From the NCBI RefSeq assembly GCF_009828835.1, contig NZ_WTTB01000004.1, forward strand, positions 142,768 to 206,767: a stretch of 64,000 bases of DNA, read 5' to 3'. Below the pieces are notes generated by a model. It ran no database searches, was not told the DNA's origin, and saw only the letters and a program-made list of their open reading frames with translations. A program made the translations under genes and the position numbers. The stretch is from Erysipelothrix urinaevulpis (GTDB lineage: Bacteria > Bacillota_I > Bacilli_A > Erysipelotrichales > Erysipelotrichaceae). Each line of letters opens with the position of its first letter. The stretch's first letter is position 1. Positions 45,378 through 54,734 of this stretch are shown here, in pieces.

Positions 45378-47544
45378 TATAATGACCCCATTTCAGTTCA
45401 TTTTCTTTTAATTCAATGCATGTATAATTTCCATTAAAATCATAGACCAACGTTTTTTGAGCTTCACTTGTGTTATTAACAAGTGCAACAGATTCTGATT
45501 GTGGATAAACATTCAACTCTGTCTCTAAATTCGAACTATGAACTTTATTAAATTCATCTTCTTGTTGTAAACTATAGTAAATACTTCGCTTTAAGATACG
45601 GGTATTTTCATGGCTATATTTCATTCCCATCAAATACACCCCGCGTCCTTTTCCATAGGCGTTGGCGGCAATGCTAATGCTATTTTTATCATCCGCAATG
45701 ACTTCTGTTTGAGAACTCAGGGCATAAATATTACGAACACGTTCACCATAATCAAATTTTGATTTCATGTCTTGTGTAATAAAATGACTTGGCATTGGCA
45801 GATTATGATATTTATCCGTTGACAGTTTAAATCCTAATTCTTGATCAATCCCTAAGATATCAGCTAGTTGGAAGAAACGCCCACCTTTTTCATAAGCACT
45901 TGGCTCCCCGATTCCAATGAAACCATGTCCATCATGAACCCAAGAACGAATTGACTTCACAAGTGTTGGATTATTCCAAGCATCGTCACCTGAGAAGGCC
46001 GTATGGGCATCCCCAGCGTTGATAATAACATCAATGTCTTCATCAATTCCATGGTTGATAATATCATCAAAACTAATGAATTTCACATCCACATCAAGAC
46101 CACTTAAACTTTCTAATAGACCAAAATAAGAATATGTTTCTTGGTAATAGAGTGCATGAGCAACCATAAATGCTTGCCATGTTCTTATTTTACCCCATGA
46201 ATTTAAGATCGCAACCGTATGTTTAGCATACGGCTTGTTATTTTCAACATTATCAATGATACCTCTAAATTCGTCGGTAATCTCTTCAACTCGATCAACA
46301 AACTTAGGAAATTTGTAAGCCAAACTTGGATAACCACCATAACCAATACGATTCAATGGATTTCGAAGAATTGCTCGACGGGATGAAACCCAGTTCTCCA
46401 TCAATTCGATCGTTGGATCATTGCCTTCATAGAATGTATCTGGAAAGAAATAGGGTAAGAAACGACCTTCTGTATACTTAACATGAGGAATGTCTGCAAT
46501 AAGACGTAAGGTTGCTCCTCCGCCCACACTACCTACAACTCCATCAATTCCAATGGATTCAAAATACTTTCCATACGGTTCTGTTCCTATCCAGTTATCA
46601 CCTAAGAACATTATAGCTTCTTTTCCATACTCATGAACTAAATCAACAAGTTCTTTTGCTTCTTTGCAAACAAAGCGTTGTTGAAAATCAATATAGTCTA
46701 AATATTTTTGGCTTGGATTTTTAAAGGTGGAATTATAATATCCTGCTTGTATAAAATCTTCTGCTTTCAAGGTATAACCATATTCTAGTTCAAAAGCATC
46801 TAAAGCTAAAGGCGACACACTTGAACCATAACCAAACCAATCCACAAACTTTTCTTTTTCTTGATCGTTAAAGAATAACGTAAAATGATAGAAAAATGTA
46901 GTAAATCGAACAACATCTGTTTCAGGATTCTTTTCAAGCCAATCCCTTAACTTCTCTTTAACGTGTTTATTGGCTTTGGGTCCTCTGACATCAAAGGGAA
47001 CCTCACGTTCACGATCCGTCCAATTATTGGTAATGTAGTTATACATTTGTGTTGGATCCCAAACCATATAAGCAAGGAAATTAACTGTATACTCATGAAA
47101 TGCAATGGTATTTTTGATGGAAACAATATCATTTTCTTTATCAAGTTCCCACTGATCGGTGTCTAACTCTTCATTTGTCGTTCGATCATATACCTGCCAA
47201 TAGCGTTTGGAATCATGATCATAGTTTGGCACGATTTGTTTGTCTAAAAACCCCTTACGAAATTCAATATCCAGTGTATCATCATATGCAGTTATATACT
47301 CACTCATGACAAATATTTGCTGGGCTTCTTCCATATGGTTCAATGCAAACTCATTATCTCCACGTGCAACAAAGTATTTGGAATACACTTTAACACCAGG
47401 AATTAATTTTAATTGCGCATCTAAATCCGTTCCATCACTATCACGAATAGCATCGGCACCCCAACGTTTTGAAAGTTCTAATGTTTCTTCATAAAAATCT
47501 AGCTCTACTGGTAAGGTCACACGACCTTTATACTTGTCCTTCAT
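45349..47544 (-). CDS. Galacto-N-biose/lacto-N-biose phosphorylase, GH112
   Basis: 731 residues, the normal length for GH112. It would split Gal-beta-1,3-GalNAc (or -GlcNAc) with phosphate to galactose-1-phosphate and the free N-acetylhexosamine, in the cytoplasm (no signal peptide). Recognised by the N-terminus (KGRVTLPVELDFYEETLEL), DSDGTDLD (about 37-44), and the catalytic block IMFLGDNWIGTEPYG containing the general-acid Asp (about 312-326). The C-terminal domain includes GHGFIGIGEPSAYE. Preceded by the two permease genes (4 bases apart). Its GalNAc/GlcNAc product feeds the kinase at 49511-50581. Confidence 0.92.
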   Translation of the reverse strand: MKDKYKGRVTLPVELDFYEETLELSKRWGADAIRDSDGTDLDAQLKLIPGVKVYSKYFVARGDNEFALNHMEEAQQIFVMSEYITAYDDTLDIEFRKGFLDKQIVPNYDHDSKRYWQVYDRTTNEELDTDQWELDKENDIVSIKNTIAFHEYTVNFLAYMVWDPTQMYNYITNNWTDREREVPFDVRGPKANKHVKEKLRDWLEKNPETDVVRFTTFFYHFTLFFNDQEKEKFVDWFGYGSSVSPLALDAFELEYGYTLKAEDFIQAGYYNSTFKNPSQKYLDYIDFQQRFVCKEAKELVDLVHEYGKEAIMFLGDNWIGTEPYGKYFESIGIDGVVGSVGGGATLRLIADIPHVKYTEGRFLPYFFPDTFYEGNDPTIELMENWVSSRRAILRNPLNRIGYGGYPSLAYKFPKFVDRVEEITDEFRGIIDNVENNKPYAKHTVAILNSWGKIRTWQAFMVAHALYYQETYSYFGLLESLSGLDVDVKFISFDDIINHGIDEDIDVIINAGDAHTAFSGDDAWNNPTLVKSIRSWVHDGHGFIGIGEPSAYEKGGRFFQLADILGIDQELGFKLSTDKYHNLPMPSHFITQDMKSKFDYGERVRNIYALSSQTEVIADDKNSISIAANAYGKGRGVYLMGMKYSHENTRILKRSIYYSLQQEDEFNKVHSSNLETELNVYPQSESVALVNNTSEAQKTLVYDFNGNYTCIELKENELKWGHYNVETGSFSF

Positions 47545-47548
47545 CTAA

Positions 47549-48436
47549 TCACTCCTTTAATCCGCCCATCGTCATACCTTCAGTTAGACGACGTTGAACA
47601 AAAATATATAAAATTAATGTTGGTAACATAACTAATACCATCCCTGCATACATAGGCCCAGGGTTCGCTGCACCACGTGCGGCTTGTTGTAAATTAATTA
47701 ACCCTACAGGTAATGTTCTCAATTTTTCTGATGGCATCAAGGTTAATGCAATAATGTATTCATTCCAAAATGATAAGAAGTTAAAGAGAATCACAGTTAC
47801 CACACTTGGAAGTGCCATCGGAATCATGACCTTAAACATTGTTTGGAAATGACTTGCACCATCAATCCAAGCCGCTTCTTCAAACGCTCTTGGCAATGTT
47901 CTAAAATAACTTGAGAGCAAGTAAATCGTAAATGGTAAGGATGTTGATGCATAAACCAACGCTAAAGCAAATCGATTATTAATAAATAAATTCATCCCTA
48001 CAATCGGTTGAATTGATCGATTCCACGATAATAACATCAGGAAAATTGGAATGACAATATAGTTAATATTGATAAATAATCCAATTGTAAATAAACGATT
48101 AATTAATGTCTTAAATTTAAACTCAAACCGTGCTAATACATACGCCGCAGGTAATGCGACAATCAATAGGATAAAGAGTGCTAAAGCCGTTACAATAACA
48201 GAGTTCAAGAAATATTGTCCCATGTTTGCACCGACAAAAGCATCCACAAAGTTTTTAAAATGTAATGAACTTGGCATTTTCCAAGGATTCATAAAAAATT
48301 CTTGGGGTGTCTTTAATGACGCGAAGAATACCCATGTAATCGGCACGATGATTGAGATTGCAAACATAACCAAAACAAAATATACAAACAACTTATATAA
48401 TTTTCTGGTTGGCATTTCTTTTAATTTTTTTATCAT
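47549..48436 (-). CDS. CUT1 sugar ABC permease, MalG-like
   Basis: 295 residues from the ATG at 48436, chosen for its AAGGTG site six bases upstream; GTG and ATG codons three and two codons earlier are possible. Six membrane helices and the EAA loop EEAAWIDGASHFQTMFKVMI (about 191-210) are typical. The C-terminal GLINLQQAARGAANPGPMY region is as in other sugar importers. Pairs with the MalF-like permease just upstream. Confidence 0.88.
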   Translation of the reverse strand: MIKKLKEMPTRKLYKLFVYFVLVMFAISIIVPITWVFFASLKTPQEFFMNPWKMPSSLHFKNFVDAFVGANMGQYFLNSVIVTALALFILLIVALPAAYVLARFEFKFKTLINRLFTIGLFININYIVIPIFLMLLSWNRSIQPIVGMNLFINNRFALALVYASTSLPFTIYLLSSYFRTLPRAFEEAAWIDGASHFQTMFKVMIPMALPSVVTVILFNFLSFWNEYIIALTLMPSEKLRTLPVGLINLQQAARGAANPGPMYAGMVLVMLPTLILYIFVQRRLTEGMTMGGLKE

Positions 48437-48448
48437 AGTCATCACCTT

Positions 48449-49345
48449 CTACATTTGAATAATGTCTCGTTTAGTTACCTTATTTAAAAGCGCAGCAAGC
48501 GCAAACGAGAACACAAACACCATCACACCAATTGCCATACCATATCCATAGGAAGCATTGTCATATGCTTGTTTATAGAGATAACTTAAGAACACTTCAC
48601 TTGAACCACCAGGTCCTCCAGATGTTAACACCTTAACAAATAAGAAACTCATATTAATTGAACTAATAACAAAGAATGTTAAAGTAGTTCGTATATTTTC
48701 CCAAATAAGGGGAAGTGTAATTTGGAAGAACTGATTAATTTTTGAAGCCCCTTCAATCTCAGCTGCTTCATATAAATGTTCAGAAATACTACTAATGGAT
48801 GCCATATACATAACCATATAATATCCAATTGCTTGCCAAATCATGGCTCCAGCAATAGAATACAAGACAATATTCGAATCACCCAAGAATTGAATGTTCG
48901 CCCACGATTCAGGTTTAAACAATCGAATAATACTATTTAATAACCCTCCAGAATCAACAGCATATATTTGAGCAAATACTGCTGCGATAACTGCTACTGA
49001 TAAAATGTTGGGGATGTAGAATATGACTCTAAAGAACCCTTTAAACTTTAGATTTTCTCTCACTAAGATATTTGCAAACAATATCGCAAGTGTAAATGTT
49101 ACAACCATCACAATCGTAATTAATAACATCGTATTTTGAAACGATTGCAAGAAGTATTTATCACTCAACAAAATTTTAAAGTTATTGAGTCCGACAAATG
49201 TTTTATTCGCTGACAAACCACCCCACTTAAAGGTTGACATAACAAATACATTGACCGTTGGATAAATAACAAAAAGTCCTAACAACACAAGTGCGGGTAA
49301 AATACAGATCAGGATAAATTTATTTTCACTGATTCCTTTTTTCAA
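48449..49345 (-). CDS. CUT1 sugar ABC permease, MalF-like
   Basis: 298 residues, six membrane helices, with EAA loop EAAEIEGASKINQFFQITLP (about 191-210). It opens the operon MalF-MalG-GH112-small protein. With the binding lipoprotein at 53140-54441 it should form an importer for galacto-N-biose. No ATPase gene is present in the cluster, so a shared MsmK-type ATPase is required. Confidence 0.88.
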   Translation of the reverse strand: MKKGISENKFILICILPALVLLGLFVIYPTVNVFVMSTFKWGGLSANKTFVGLNNFKILLSDKYFLQSFQNTMLLITIVMVVTFTLAILFANILVRENLKFKGFFRVIFYIPNILSVAVIAAVFAQIYAVDSGGLLNSIIRLFKPESWANIQFLGDSNIVLYSIAGAMIWQAIGYYMVMYMASISSISEHLYEAAEIEGASKINQFFQITLPLIWENIRTTLTFFVISSINMSFLFVKVLTSGGPGGSSEVFLSYLYKQAYDNASYGYGMAIGVMVFVFSFALAALLNKVTKRDIIQM

Positions 49346-49361
49346 AACAAATCACCTCTTT

Positions 49362-49411
49362 TTTCATAAAGTGCCAAAGGATCAAATCCTAAAAATCATT
49401 CGGCACTTTAT
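49362..49411 (-). promoter_or_regulatory. Hairpin in the leader of the permease-GH112 operon
   Basis: AAAGTGCC (plus 49371-side arm) and GGCACTTT pair over 8 bp with an inner GGATTTGATCC hairpin. No T-tract follows before the permease start, so a stabilising or regulatory leader hairpin is more likely than a terminator. Confidence 0.45.
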
Positions 49412-49435
49412 CCTTCTATACTTATTTTCCTATAT

Positions 49436-49450
49436 TTGAAAGCGCTTAGC
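49436..49450. promoter_or_regulatory. cre-like site upstream of the permease-GH112 operon
   Basis: TTGAAAGCGCTTAGC matches the CcpA consensus at 13 of 15 positions, including the CG centre and both half-site cores, about 90 bases upstream of the MalF-like gene. Confidence 0.6.
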
Positions 49451-49510
49451 AACTAAGTTTTTGTTGTACATTTGTCTATTCTTGCTATATATCTTTAATC
49501 ACTAAGTTTA

Positions 49511-50581
49511 TTATAGATATTCTTCTGATAATGCGATTAATTGATCCCAAACTTTTTCCATTTCTTTGATTAGTTTTATTTGAGTTCTAGCCCGAACAAG
49601 ATTATGCTCATCATAATTGGTCTTGAAATAAACATCCCCTTCTAAGAAGTCCGTCGTAAATCGGATGGCATTTTCAAGCGTCATCATTTTAGCACCAACA
49701 GGTAGAAGTCTTATTTCTTCTTTCGTTAAAATATCATCCAATGATTCCATATATCCTTTTAAATAAATCTTGTAGAGTTCTATGTCAAACTTAACTTGAC
49801 TTAAATCCTGTTCATCTTCAAGCCCTGTATTACAGCCAAAACGAATTGAATCACCAAAATCATCACTGACAAATCCTGGCATCACCGTATCCAAATCAAT
49901 CACACAAATAGCTTTGTTTGTCTTCGGATCAATCATGACATTATTTAATTTTGTATCGTTATGCGTCACTCTCTTTTTTATTAATCCATTTTCATAGGCA
50001 TCGATAACCAAATGTGTAAACTCTTCTCGTTCAATAATAAACTCGATTTCTTGTTGTGCTTTTTCTAAACGCTCGGGTTTTTGATTAATGACATCCATCA
50101 ACCGTTGATAGCGTTTAGGTGTATTATGAAAATCAGGTATTGTTTCAACTAATTGACTCGCATCAAAATCATTTAACTGTTTTTGAAACAAACCAAACGC
50201 GAGTGCACTTTGATAAAACTGATCACTATTTTCAACTAAATCATAGGTTAAAGCATCTTTCACAAACAAATAGACTCGCCAATATCCTTGATCATTTTTA
50301 AGATATAACTCATCATCTAGTGTCTTAATAACCTGCAACACATAGCGATTAGGATCTAAATCTTGATCAAGAACCTTTTCTTTTATATGCTGTGTTACTG
50401 CTTCAATGTTGTTCATTAACCCCTCAACATTTTCAAAGATTGTGTGGTTAATTTTTTGAGCTATATACCACTTCTCACTTGTAATAATTTTATATGTATC
50501 ATTGATGTGACCACTACCATAGCGTTCAGAACTAATAAATTCACCTTTTATTTTAAATTGATTCATTATATTTTGCATCAT
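49511..50581 (-). CDS. N-acetylhexosamine 1-kinase (NahK-like)
   Basis: 356 residues of the APH/choline-kinase fold. SGHINDTYKI (about 23-32) is the nucleotide loop, KRVTHNDTKLNNVM (about 202-215) holds the catalytic Asp and Asn, and CVIDLDTVMPG (about 225-235) the Mg-binding Asp. This set is that of NahK and of proteins once named mucin desulfatase. It would phosphorylate GalNAc/GlcNAc at C1, the step after GH112. A GGAGGT site precedes the start. Own transcript, divergent from the AraC regulator. GalT and GalE partners are not in the window. Confidence 0.88.
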   Translation of the reverse strand: MMQNIMNQFKIKGEFISSERYGSGHINDTYKIITSEKWYIAQKINHTIFENVEGLMNNIEAVTQHIKEKVLDQDLDPNRYVLQVIKTLDDELYLKNDQGYWRVYLFVKDALTYDLVENSDQFYQSALAFGLFQKQLNDFDASQLVETIPDFHNTPKRYQRLMDVINQKPERLEKAQQEIEFIIEREEFTHLVIDAYENGLIKKRVTHNDTKLNNVMIDPKTNKAICVIDLDTVMPGFVSDDFGDSIRFGCNTGLEDEQDLSQVKFDIELYKIYLKGYMESLDDILTKEEIRLLPVGAKMMTLENAIRFTTDFLEGDVYFKTNYDEHNLVRARTQIKLIKEMEKVWDQLIALSEEYL

Positions 50582-50654
50582 ACTACCTCCATTTAAATCG
50601 TACCAAAACTACCTCAGGTTTGCTTTAAGATAGTTGCTGTCGACTTGTGTTAAA

Positions 50655-50683
50655 TTGACATTAGTCACTAAAGGTAATATTAT
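50655..50683 (+). promoter_or_regulatory. Promoter of the AraC regulator gene
   Basis: TTGACA (50655-50660), 17-base spacer, TATTAT (50678-50683), just ahead of a GAGGTG ribosome site and the ATG at 50700. Confidence 0.75.
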
Positions 50684-50699
50684 GTAAGTGAGGTGAACT

Positions 50700-51533
50700 A
50701 TGAAAAAACTCCCAAGCAATGCCCGACTGCGTTATATCGAAAACTCCATCTATGATGATGATTGGCATTCAACACTGCACTCACATCCTTTTACTGAGTT
50801 TTTCTATGTTTTAAGTGGTAAAGGAAAATTTAAATTTGATGATAAAATAGTCGATGTAATTGAAGATGATTTGGTCATTATCAACCCCAATCTTAATCAT
50901 ACAGAAATAAGTGATGCTAATAACCCATTACAATACATCGTATTAGGCTTAGAAGGTTTACAATTTTTCACAAGCGAAGATAATGATATTGGTTATTCTA
51001 TTTTGAACTTTTACGATTATAAACACGATATTTTATTCTATTTGAAAGCTCTGTTACTTGAAGTTGAAAATGAAGATAACTTATACCAAAATATCATGGT
51101 AAAAAATCTTTTAAACATTCTAATTATCAATATTATACGTCGAACTGATTTCGAATTATTTGTTTATGAAGATGTTGATAATGTTAATAAGGATTCAGTC
51201 TTTATTAAAAATTATCTCGACAAACATTTCCGTGAAGAAATTACATTGGATGATTTGGCTCAGATAACCTACTTGAACAAATTCTATTTGTCTCATATTT
51301 TTAAAGAACATACAGGTTATGGTCCGATTCAATATATTTTAGAGAAACGAATGAGTGAAGCAAAAAAACTCTTAATGACCACCGATTTGGTTATTTCTCA
51401 AATCTCTGGCATTCTTGGTTTCTCTAACCCTGCTTATTTCTCACAATATTTTAAAAAGAAAACAGAGATGTCTCCGTCTGCTTATCGAAAAAAATATAAA
51501 AACACCAAGGAAATACCAGATGAAACCCTCTAG
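50700..51533 (+). CDS. AraC-family regulator of the glycan module
   Basis: 277 residues: N-terminal cupin-like sugar-binding domain (LHSHPFTEFFYVLSGKGKF, about 26-44; then NPNLNHTEI) and C-terminal double HTH (about 170-270: LDDLAQITYLNKFYLSHIFK; VISQISGILGFSNPAYFSQY). Cytoplasmic one-component sensor, divergent from the kinase gene and in the centre of the GNB/mucin genes, so the likely activator. Inducer possibly galacto-N-biose or a hexosamine. Confidence 0.87.
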   Translation: MKKLPSNARLRYIENSIYDDDWHSTLHSHPFTEFFYVLSGKGKFKFDDKIVDVIEDDLVIINPNLNHTEISDANNPLQYIVLGLEGLQFFTSEDNDIGYSILNFYDYKHDILFYLKALLLEVENEDNLYQNIMVKNLLNILIINIIRRTDFELFVYEDVDNVNKDSVFIKNYLDKHFREEITLDDLAQITYLNKFYLSHIFKEHTGYGPIQYILEKRMSEAKKLLMTTDLVISQISGILGFSNPAYFSQYFKKKTEMSPSAYRKKYKNTKEIPDETL

Positions 51534-51542
51534 CAGTATCGT

Positions 51543-51579
51543 AAAAAAACTATCCTTCAAAATAGGATAGTTTTTTTTG
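51543..51579. terminator. Bidirectional terminator, AraC/sulfatase
   Basis: AAAAAAACTATCC and GGATAGTTTTTTTT pair around TTCAAAATA between convergent genes. Confidence 0.85.
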
Positions 51580-51606
51580 TTAAAGCATTGATTTTTCTAG
51601 TGCACT

Positions 51607-53064
51607 TTATTTTTTATAGCCAGGTTGTTGGAGTATGGCGGATTGCTTTTGACCTACAATCAAGGTTTTTCCATCTGTAAAGCCTTCTTCACGCCCTTCA
51701 AGTTCAGAGATGAGGATTTGTCTATATTCTTGCAAGATATTATCATGGCTTTCTTGTTTTACAAGATCGATTAATTCATTTTTGTCGTGTTTCATATCAA
51801 AAAGTTGTTCTCTACCCGTCTGTGAAAACCAAATATACTTGTATTCCTTGCTCACAATAAAATGGTTACTGTATTCACCATATTCATGTTCTCCATGAAC
51901 ATAGTCGCGGTCAATTGCTTGATTGTTTAAAATATGGTCTCGTAATGATATTCCATCAACATGTTTGGGGATATCGATCCCTACAAAATCCAAAAGCGTT
52001 GGCATAATATCATTAAGAGCTGTCACCGTGTCACTTCTTCGTGTTTGAATTTCCTGCATATTTTTTCCAACACGTATAAATAAAGGAACATTTGCGCTGC
52101 CTTCATAAGGGAGTGCTTTTCTATATAAACCATGTTCAAAGAGCATTTCTCCATGATCGGATGTGAAAAGAATTAACGTATCTTCATAAATTCCTTCATC
52201 TTTTAAAAAGGTGATAAGTCGGCTAATCTGATGATCAAGATGCGTAATGGTAGCAAAATAACCTCGCATTGCCTTATTTCTTAAATCTTTATCCTTGCAG
52301 CCAAACATACTATCTACAATGCTACCATATTGTTCAGTCTTTTCTTTGTCTGCCCAATTATCTTCTTCATAGTAATCATAATCGGTGTTTGGATCATACA
52401 TATCGAAATATTTTTGAGGTGCATCAAAAGGTGGATGAGGCCGTACAAAACTGGGCATCACAAAGAATGGACGCGTACGATCTCTTTTGGTCAACGTTTC
52501 CAATGTTTCATTAACAACCCAATTTGTTGGGTGATCATTTTCATCATAATTCCAAGGTGATGTAATCCAAGAATTGCCTTCAATTCCATTATTTGTTACA
52601 TCGGCACTCACACCATACTTATCAATCAAAAATGAAACATAGTCATCCGAAACACGTTGGTGTTCATAATACGGAACATCACTCTTTCGATGATATTCTA
52701 AATAACCATCATGAAGTTTCATGATTTCAAAGCCAAAATGTTTTCGAATTGGATAACTATGCATTTTACCAATGACAGCAGTTTGAAAACCATGATCTCT
52801 GAAAACTTCCGCAATGGTATCTGTGAATTCCCATGGAACACCATCTTGATAACCGACTCGACCATTTTTTTGAGGACTCATCCCACTTAATAATGATGCC
52901 CTGGCTGGAACACAGGTTGGGCAGGTTGAATACGCATTGGTAAAGCTCACTGTATTTTGATTCATCAGTGTGTCCAAATAAGGTGTTTTAACGTGAGGAT
53001 GCCCCATTGCGCCAAGGGTATCACCACGCATTTGATCAACTAATATTAACATGACATTTTTCAT
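51607..53064 (-). CDS. Cytoplasmic Cys-type S1 sulfatase
   Basis: 485 residues. N-terminal metal site LILVDQMRGDTLGAMGHP (about 5-22), then the modification signature TCPTCVPARASLLSG (about 46-60), in which Cys50 of C-V-P-A-R would become formylglycine. Further blocks: AVIGKMHSYP (about 97-106, catalytic Lys/His), FVRPHPPFDAP, and LFTSDHGEMLFEHG (about 297-310). There is no signal peptide, so it acts inside the cell on imported sulfated sugar. It needs the anSME at 43974-45113. Probable targets are sulfated Gal/GalNAc/GlcNAc of mucin; linkage unknown. Confidence 0.88.
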   Translation of the reverse strand: MKNVMLILVDQMRGDTLGAMGHPHVKTPYLDTLMNQNTVSFTNAYSTCPTCVPARASLLSGMSPQKNGRVGYQDGVPWEFTDTIAEVFRDHGFQTAVIGKMHSYPIRKHFGFEIMKLHDGYLEYHRKSDVPYYEHQRVSDDYVSFLIDKYGVSADVTNNGIEGNSWITSPWNYDENDHPTNWVVNETLETLTKRDRTRPFFVMPSFVRPHPPFDAPQKYFDMYDPNTDYDYYEEDNWADKEKTEQYGSIVDSMFGCKDKDLRNKAMRGYFATITHLDHQISRLITFLKDEGIYEDTLILFTSDHGEMLFEHGLYRKALPYEGSANVPLFIRVGKNMQEIQTRRSDTVTALNDIMPTLLDFVGIDIPKHVDGISLRDHILNNQAIDRDYVHGEHEYGEYSNHFIVSKEYKYIWFSQTGREQLFDMKHDKNELIDLVKQESHDNILQEYRQILISELEGREEGFTDGKTLIVGQKQSAILQQPGYKK

Positions 53065-53088
53065 AATGGCCTCCTTACGTCACGTAAA

Positions 53089-53116
53089 CAAAGCACTGAT
53101 TAAGATCAGTGCTTTG
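53089..53116 (-). terminator. Terminator between binding protein and sulfatase genes
   Basis: CAAAGCACTGAT and ATCAGTGCTTTG around TAAG: a strong 12-bp hairpin. With only a short T-run, it may let some transcripts through to the sulfatase, lowering its expression relative to the binding protein. Confidence 0.75.
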
Positions 53117-53139
53117 CCTCATTAAACTTTATATTTAAA

Positions 53140-54441
53140 TTATTGATTAAAGCGACCCATGACTTCAACGACTTCTTGATGCCACTCATCAACTGTTAAA
53201 TCACCATTGACGATTGAGTTAATGTTTCCATATAACACATCTTTAAGGTTGACACCTTCCACAGGTTCGGCAGCGTTAAATCCTGTTGTATTTGTTTTAA
53301 CATTTCCTGTAAAGATACTATAGTATGTCGATAATACATTATCTTCACCCATTAATTTGTCACTACCTACAATCGGTTGAACTGCTTCTCCATTATTGAA
53401 GAATATTTTTGCAGCTTCATCTGAATATAAGAATGAAATAAATTGTTTTGCGCCATCAACATTTTCGGCACCTTTTGGAATATAAACTTGTTCTGTAAAG
53501 GTTGATGCATAACGATCTCCTTCACCAACAGCTGGAATTGGAGCAAATCCCCATTCAAAGCCGTCAACACGTGGTGCATCTTTCATTTCTTCTGGTAACC
53601 ATGTACCATTTGGAATAAAGAGTGCTTCATTTTCAAGAATTAATTGTTGATTCTTTGTAAATCCTTCTTTATTTGCTTGTGCAACTGTATTAGGATGTAC
53701 ATATTCTGCCAACTTACCAATCAATTCAAATGCTTCTTTAGTTTTTGGATCATTCCAAGCATCTGCATCGTAGGCCATTAATTTCGCATACATTTCAGGA
53801 CCTGCTGTTACGTTTAATAACGATCCAAAGAATCCATCAAAATAACCTGTAATTGGATAGGTAAATAATGAGATGCCTTCTGCTTTAGCTTTATCACCAA
53901 GTGCAAACATTTCATCCCATGTTGTTGGAACTTCCCATCCTTTTTCTTCAAATAGATTTGCGTTGTAGAACATTCCTAAGGGAGCATAGAACATTGGCGC
54001 TAAGTAAGCTTTGTCATCTCCATAAGGTTTTACACGGTTACTATCAAGCATACCTGGTAAGATTTTGTCCTTAACTTTAACACCTTCGTCAGAAACATCC
54101 ATATCCAAGACATCTGTAATATCTAAGATTTCTTTTTCTGTTACTAATGTATTCGTTAATGGAGCATCTCCATTATCAAGTGCAAGGTAAACTACATCTG
54201 GTGCTTCACCTGATTGTAATTTTGGTAACAAGATTTCAGCAATGTTTTTTTCCATAACTAATTCTACTTCCATCTCATAGCGGTCTTCAAATGCCTTAAC
54301 AACTTCTTCCCAAGCGCCTTTACCATAACCACTTTCTAAACCATAAACCGTCAATTTTTTATTTTCTGGTTCTGCTGGTTTTTTCGAGCAACCTGCTACT
54401 AAAAGCAGCACTACAATCATACTAACAAATATTTTCCTCAT
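53140..54441 (-). CDS. CUT1 sugar-binding lipoprotein
   Basis: 433 residues with lipoprotein signal (KIFVSMIVVLLLVAGCSKK, lipobox VAGC, Cys19). Family-1 binding fold: LTVYGLESGYGKGAWEEVVK, SGEAPDVVYLALDNGD (about 83-98), LGMFYNANLFEEKGWEVPTT and FEWGFAPIPAVGEGDRYAS. It should deliver a di- or oligosaccharide to the MalF/MalG-like permeases encoded 4 kb downstream. A cre site covers its promoter. Separated from its permeases by sulfatase, AraC and kinase genes, an unusual split of one transporter. Confidence 0.88.
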   Translation of the reverse strand: MRKIFVSMIVVLLLVAGCSKKPAEPENKKLTVYGLESGYGKGAWEEVVKAFEDRYEMEVELVMEKNIAEILLPKLQSGEAPDVVYLALDNGDAPLTNTLVTEKEILDITDVLDMDVSDEGVKVKDKILPGMLDSNRVKPYGDDKAYLAPMFYAPLGMFYNANLFEEKGWEVPTTWDEMFALGDKAKAEGISLFTYPITGYFDGFFGSLLNVTAGPEMYAKLMAYDADAWNDPKTKEAFELIGKLAEYVHPNTVAQANKEGFTKNQQLILENEALFIPNGTWLPEEMKDAPRVDGFEWGFAPIPAVGEGDRYASTFTEQVYIPKGAENVDGAKQFISFLYSDEAAKIFFNNGEAVQPIVGSDKLMGEDNVLSTYYSIFTGNVKTNTTGFNAAEPVEGVNLKDVLYGNINSIVNGDLTVDEWHQEVVEVMGRFNQ

Positions 54442-54463
54442 TCAAATCACTCCTTCTACTTAG

Positions 54464-54491
54464 ATTATAGAATATATGTAAGCGGTTTACT
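54464..54491 (-). promoter_or_regulatory. Promoter and cre site of the binding-protein gene
   Basis: Minus-strand TATAAT (54464-54469) is a consensus -10. The cre-like palindrome ATGTAAGCGGTTTAC occupies 54477-54491, over the spacer and -35 region, placed to block polymerase when CcpA is active. Confidence 0.7.
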
Positions 54492-54683
54492 TGCATGTTA
54501 TTGTTCTATAATTAGGATAAATTGCTTTTAACGGGATTATCAAGCAAATATAAATAAATTTGGGGCTGATATATCTCATTTTTAGCAATTATATCTATCT
54601 ATTTTTTGACTTAACTATCATAAAAAGCAAGATACTCTCTCATTTTACTGTATATTTTCGGATAAAACAAACTCATTTAAGAC

Positions 54684-54732
54684 AAAAAAACGATAAGTTC
54701 CATGCTTAATAAAGATGGAATTTATCGTTTTT
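54684..54732 (-). terminator. Terminator of the catB-like gene
   Basis: AAAAAACGATAA-TTCCAT and ATGGAA-TTTATCGTTTTTT form a long hairpin directly before the stop codon region of the acetyltransferase gene, T-rich on both strands. Confidence 0.85.
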
Positions 54733-54734
54733 TA

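Noticed and set aside
49362..49411. Terminator between the kinase and the permease operon
   Set aside because: The stem is GC-poor and not followed by Ts in the transcribed direction. It was kept only as a possible leader hairpin.
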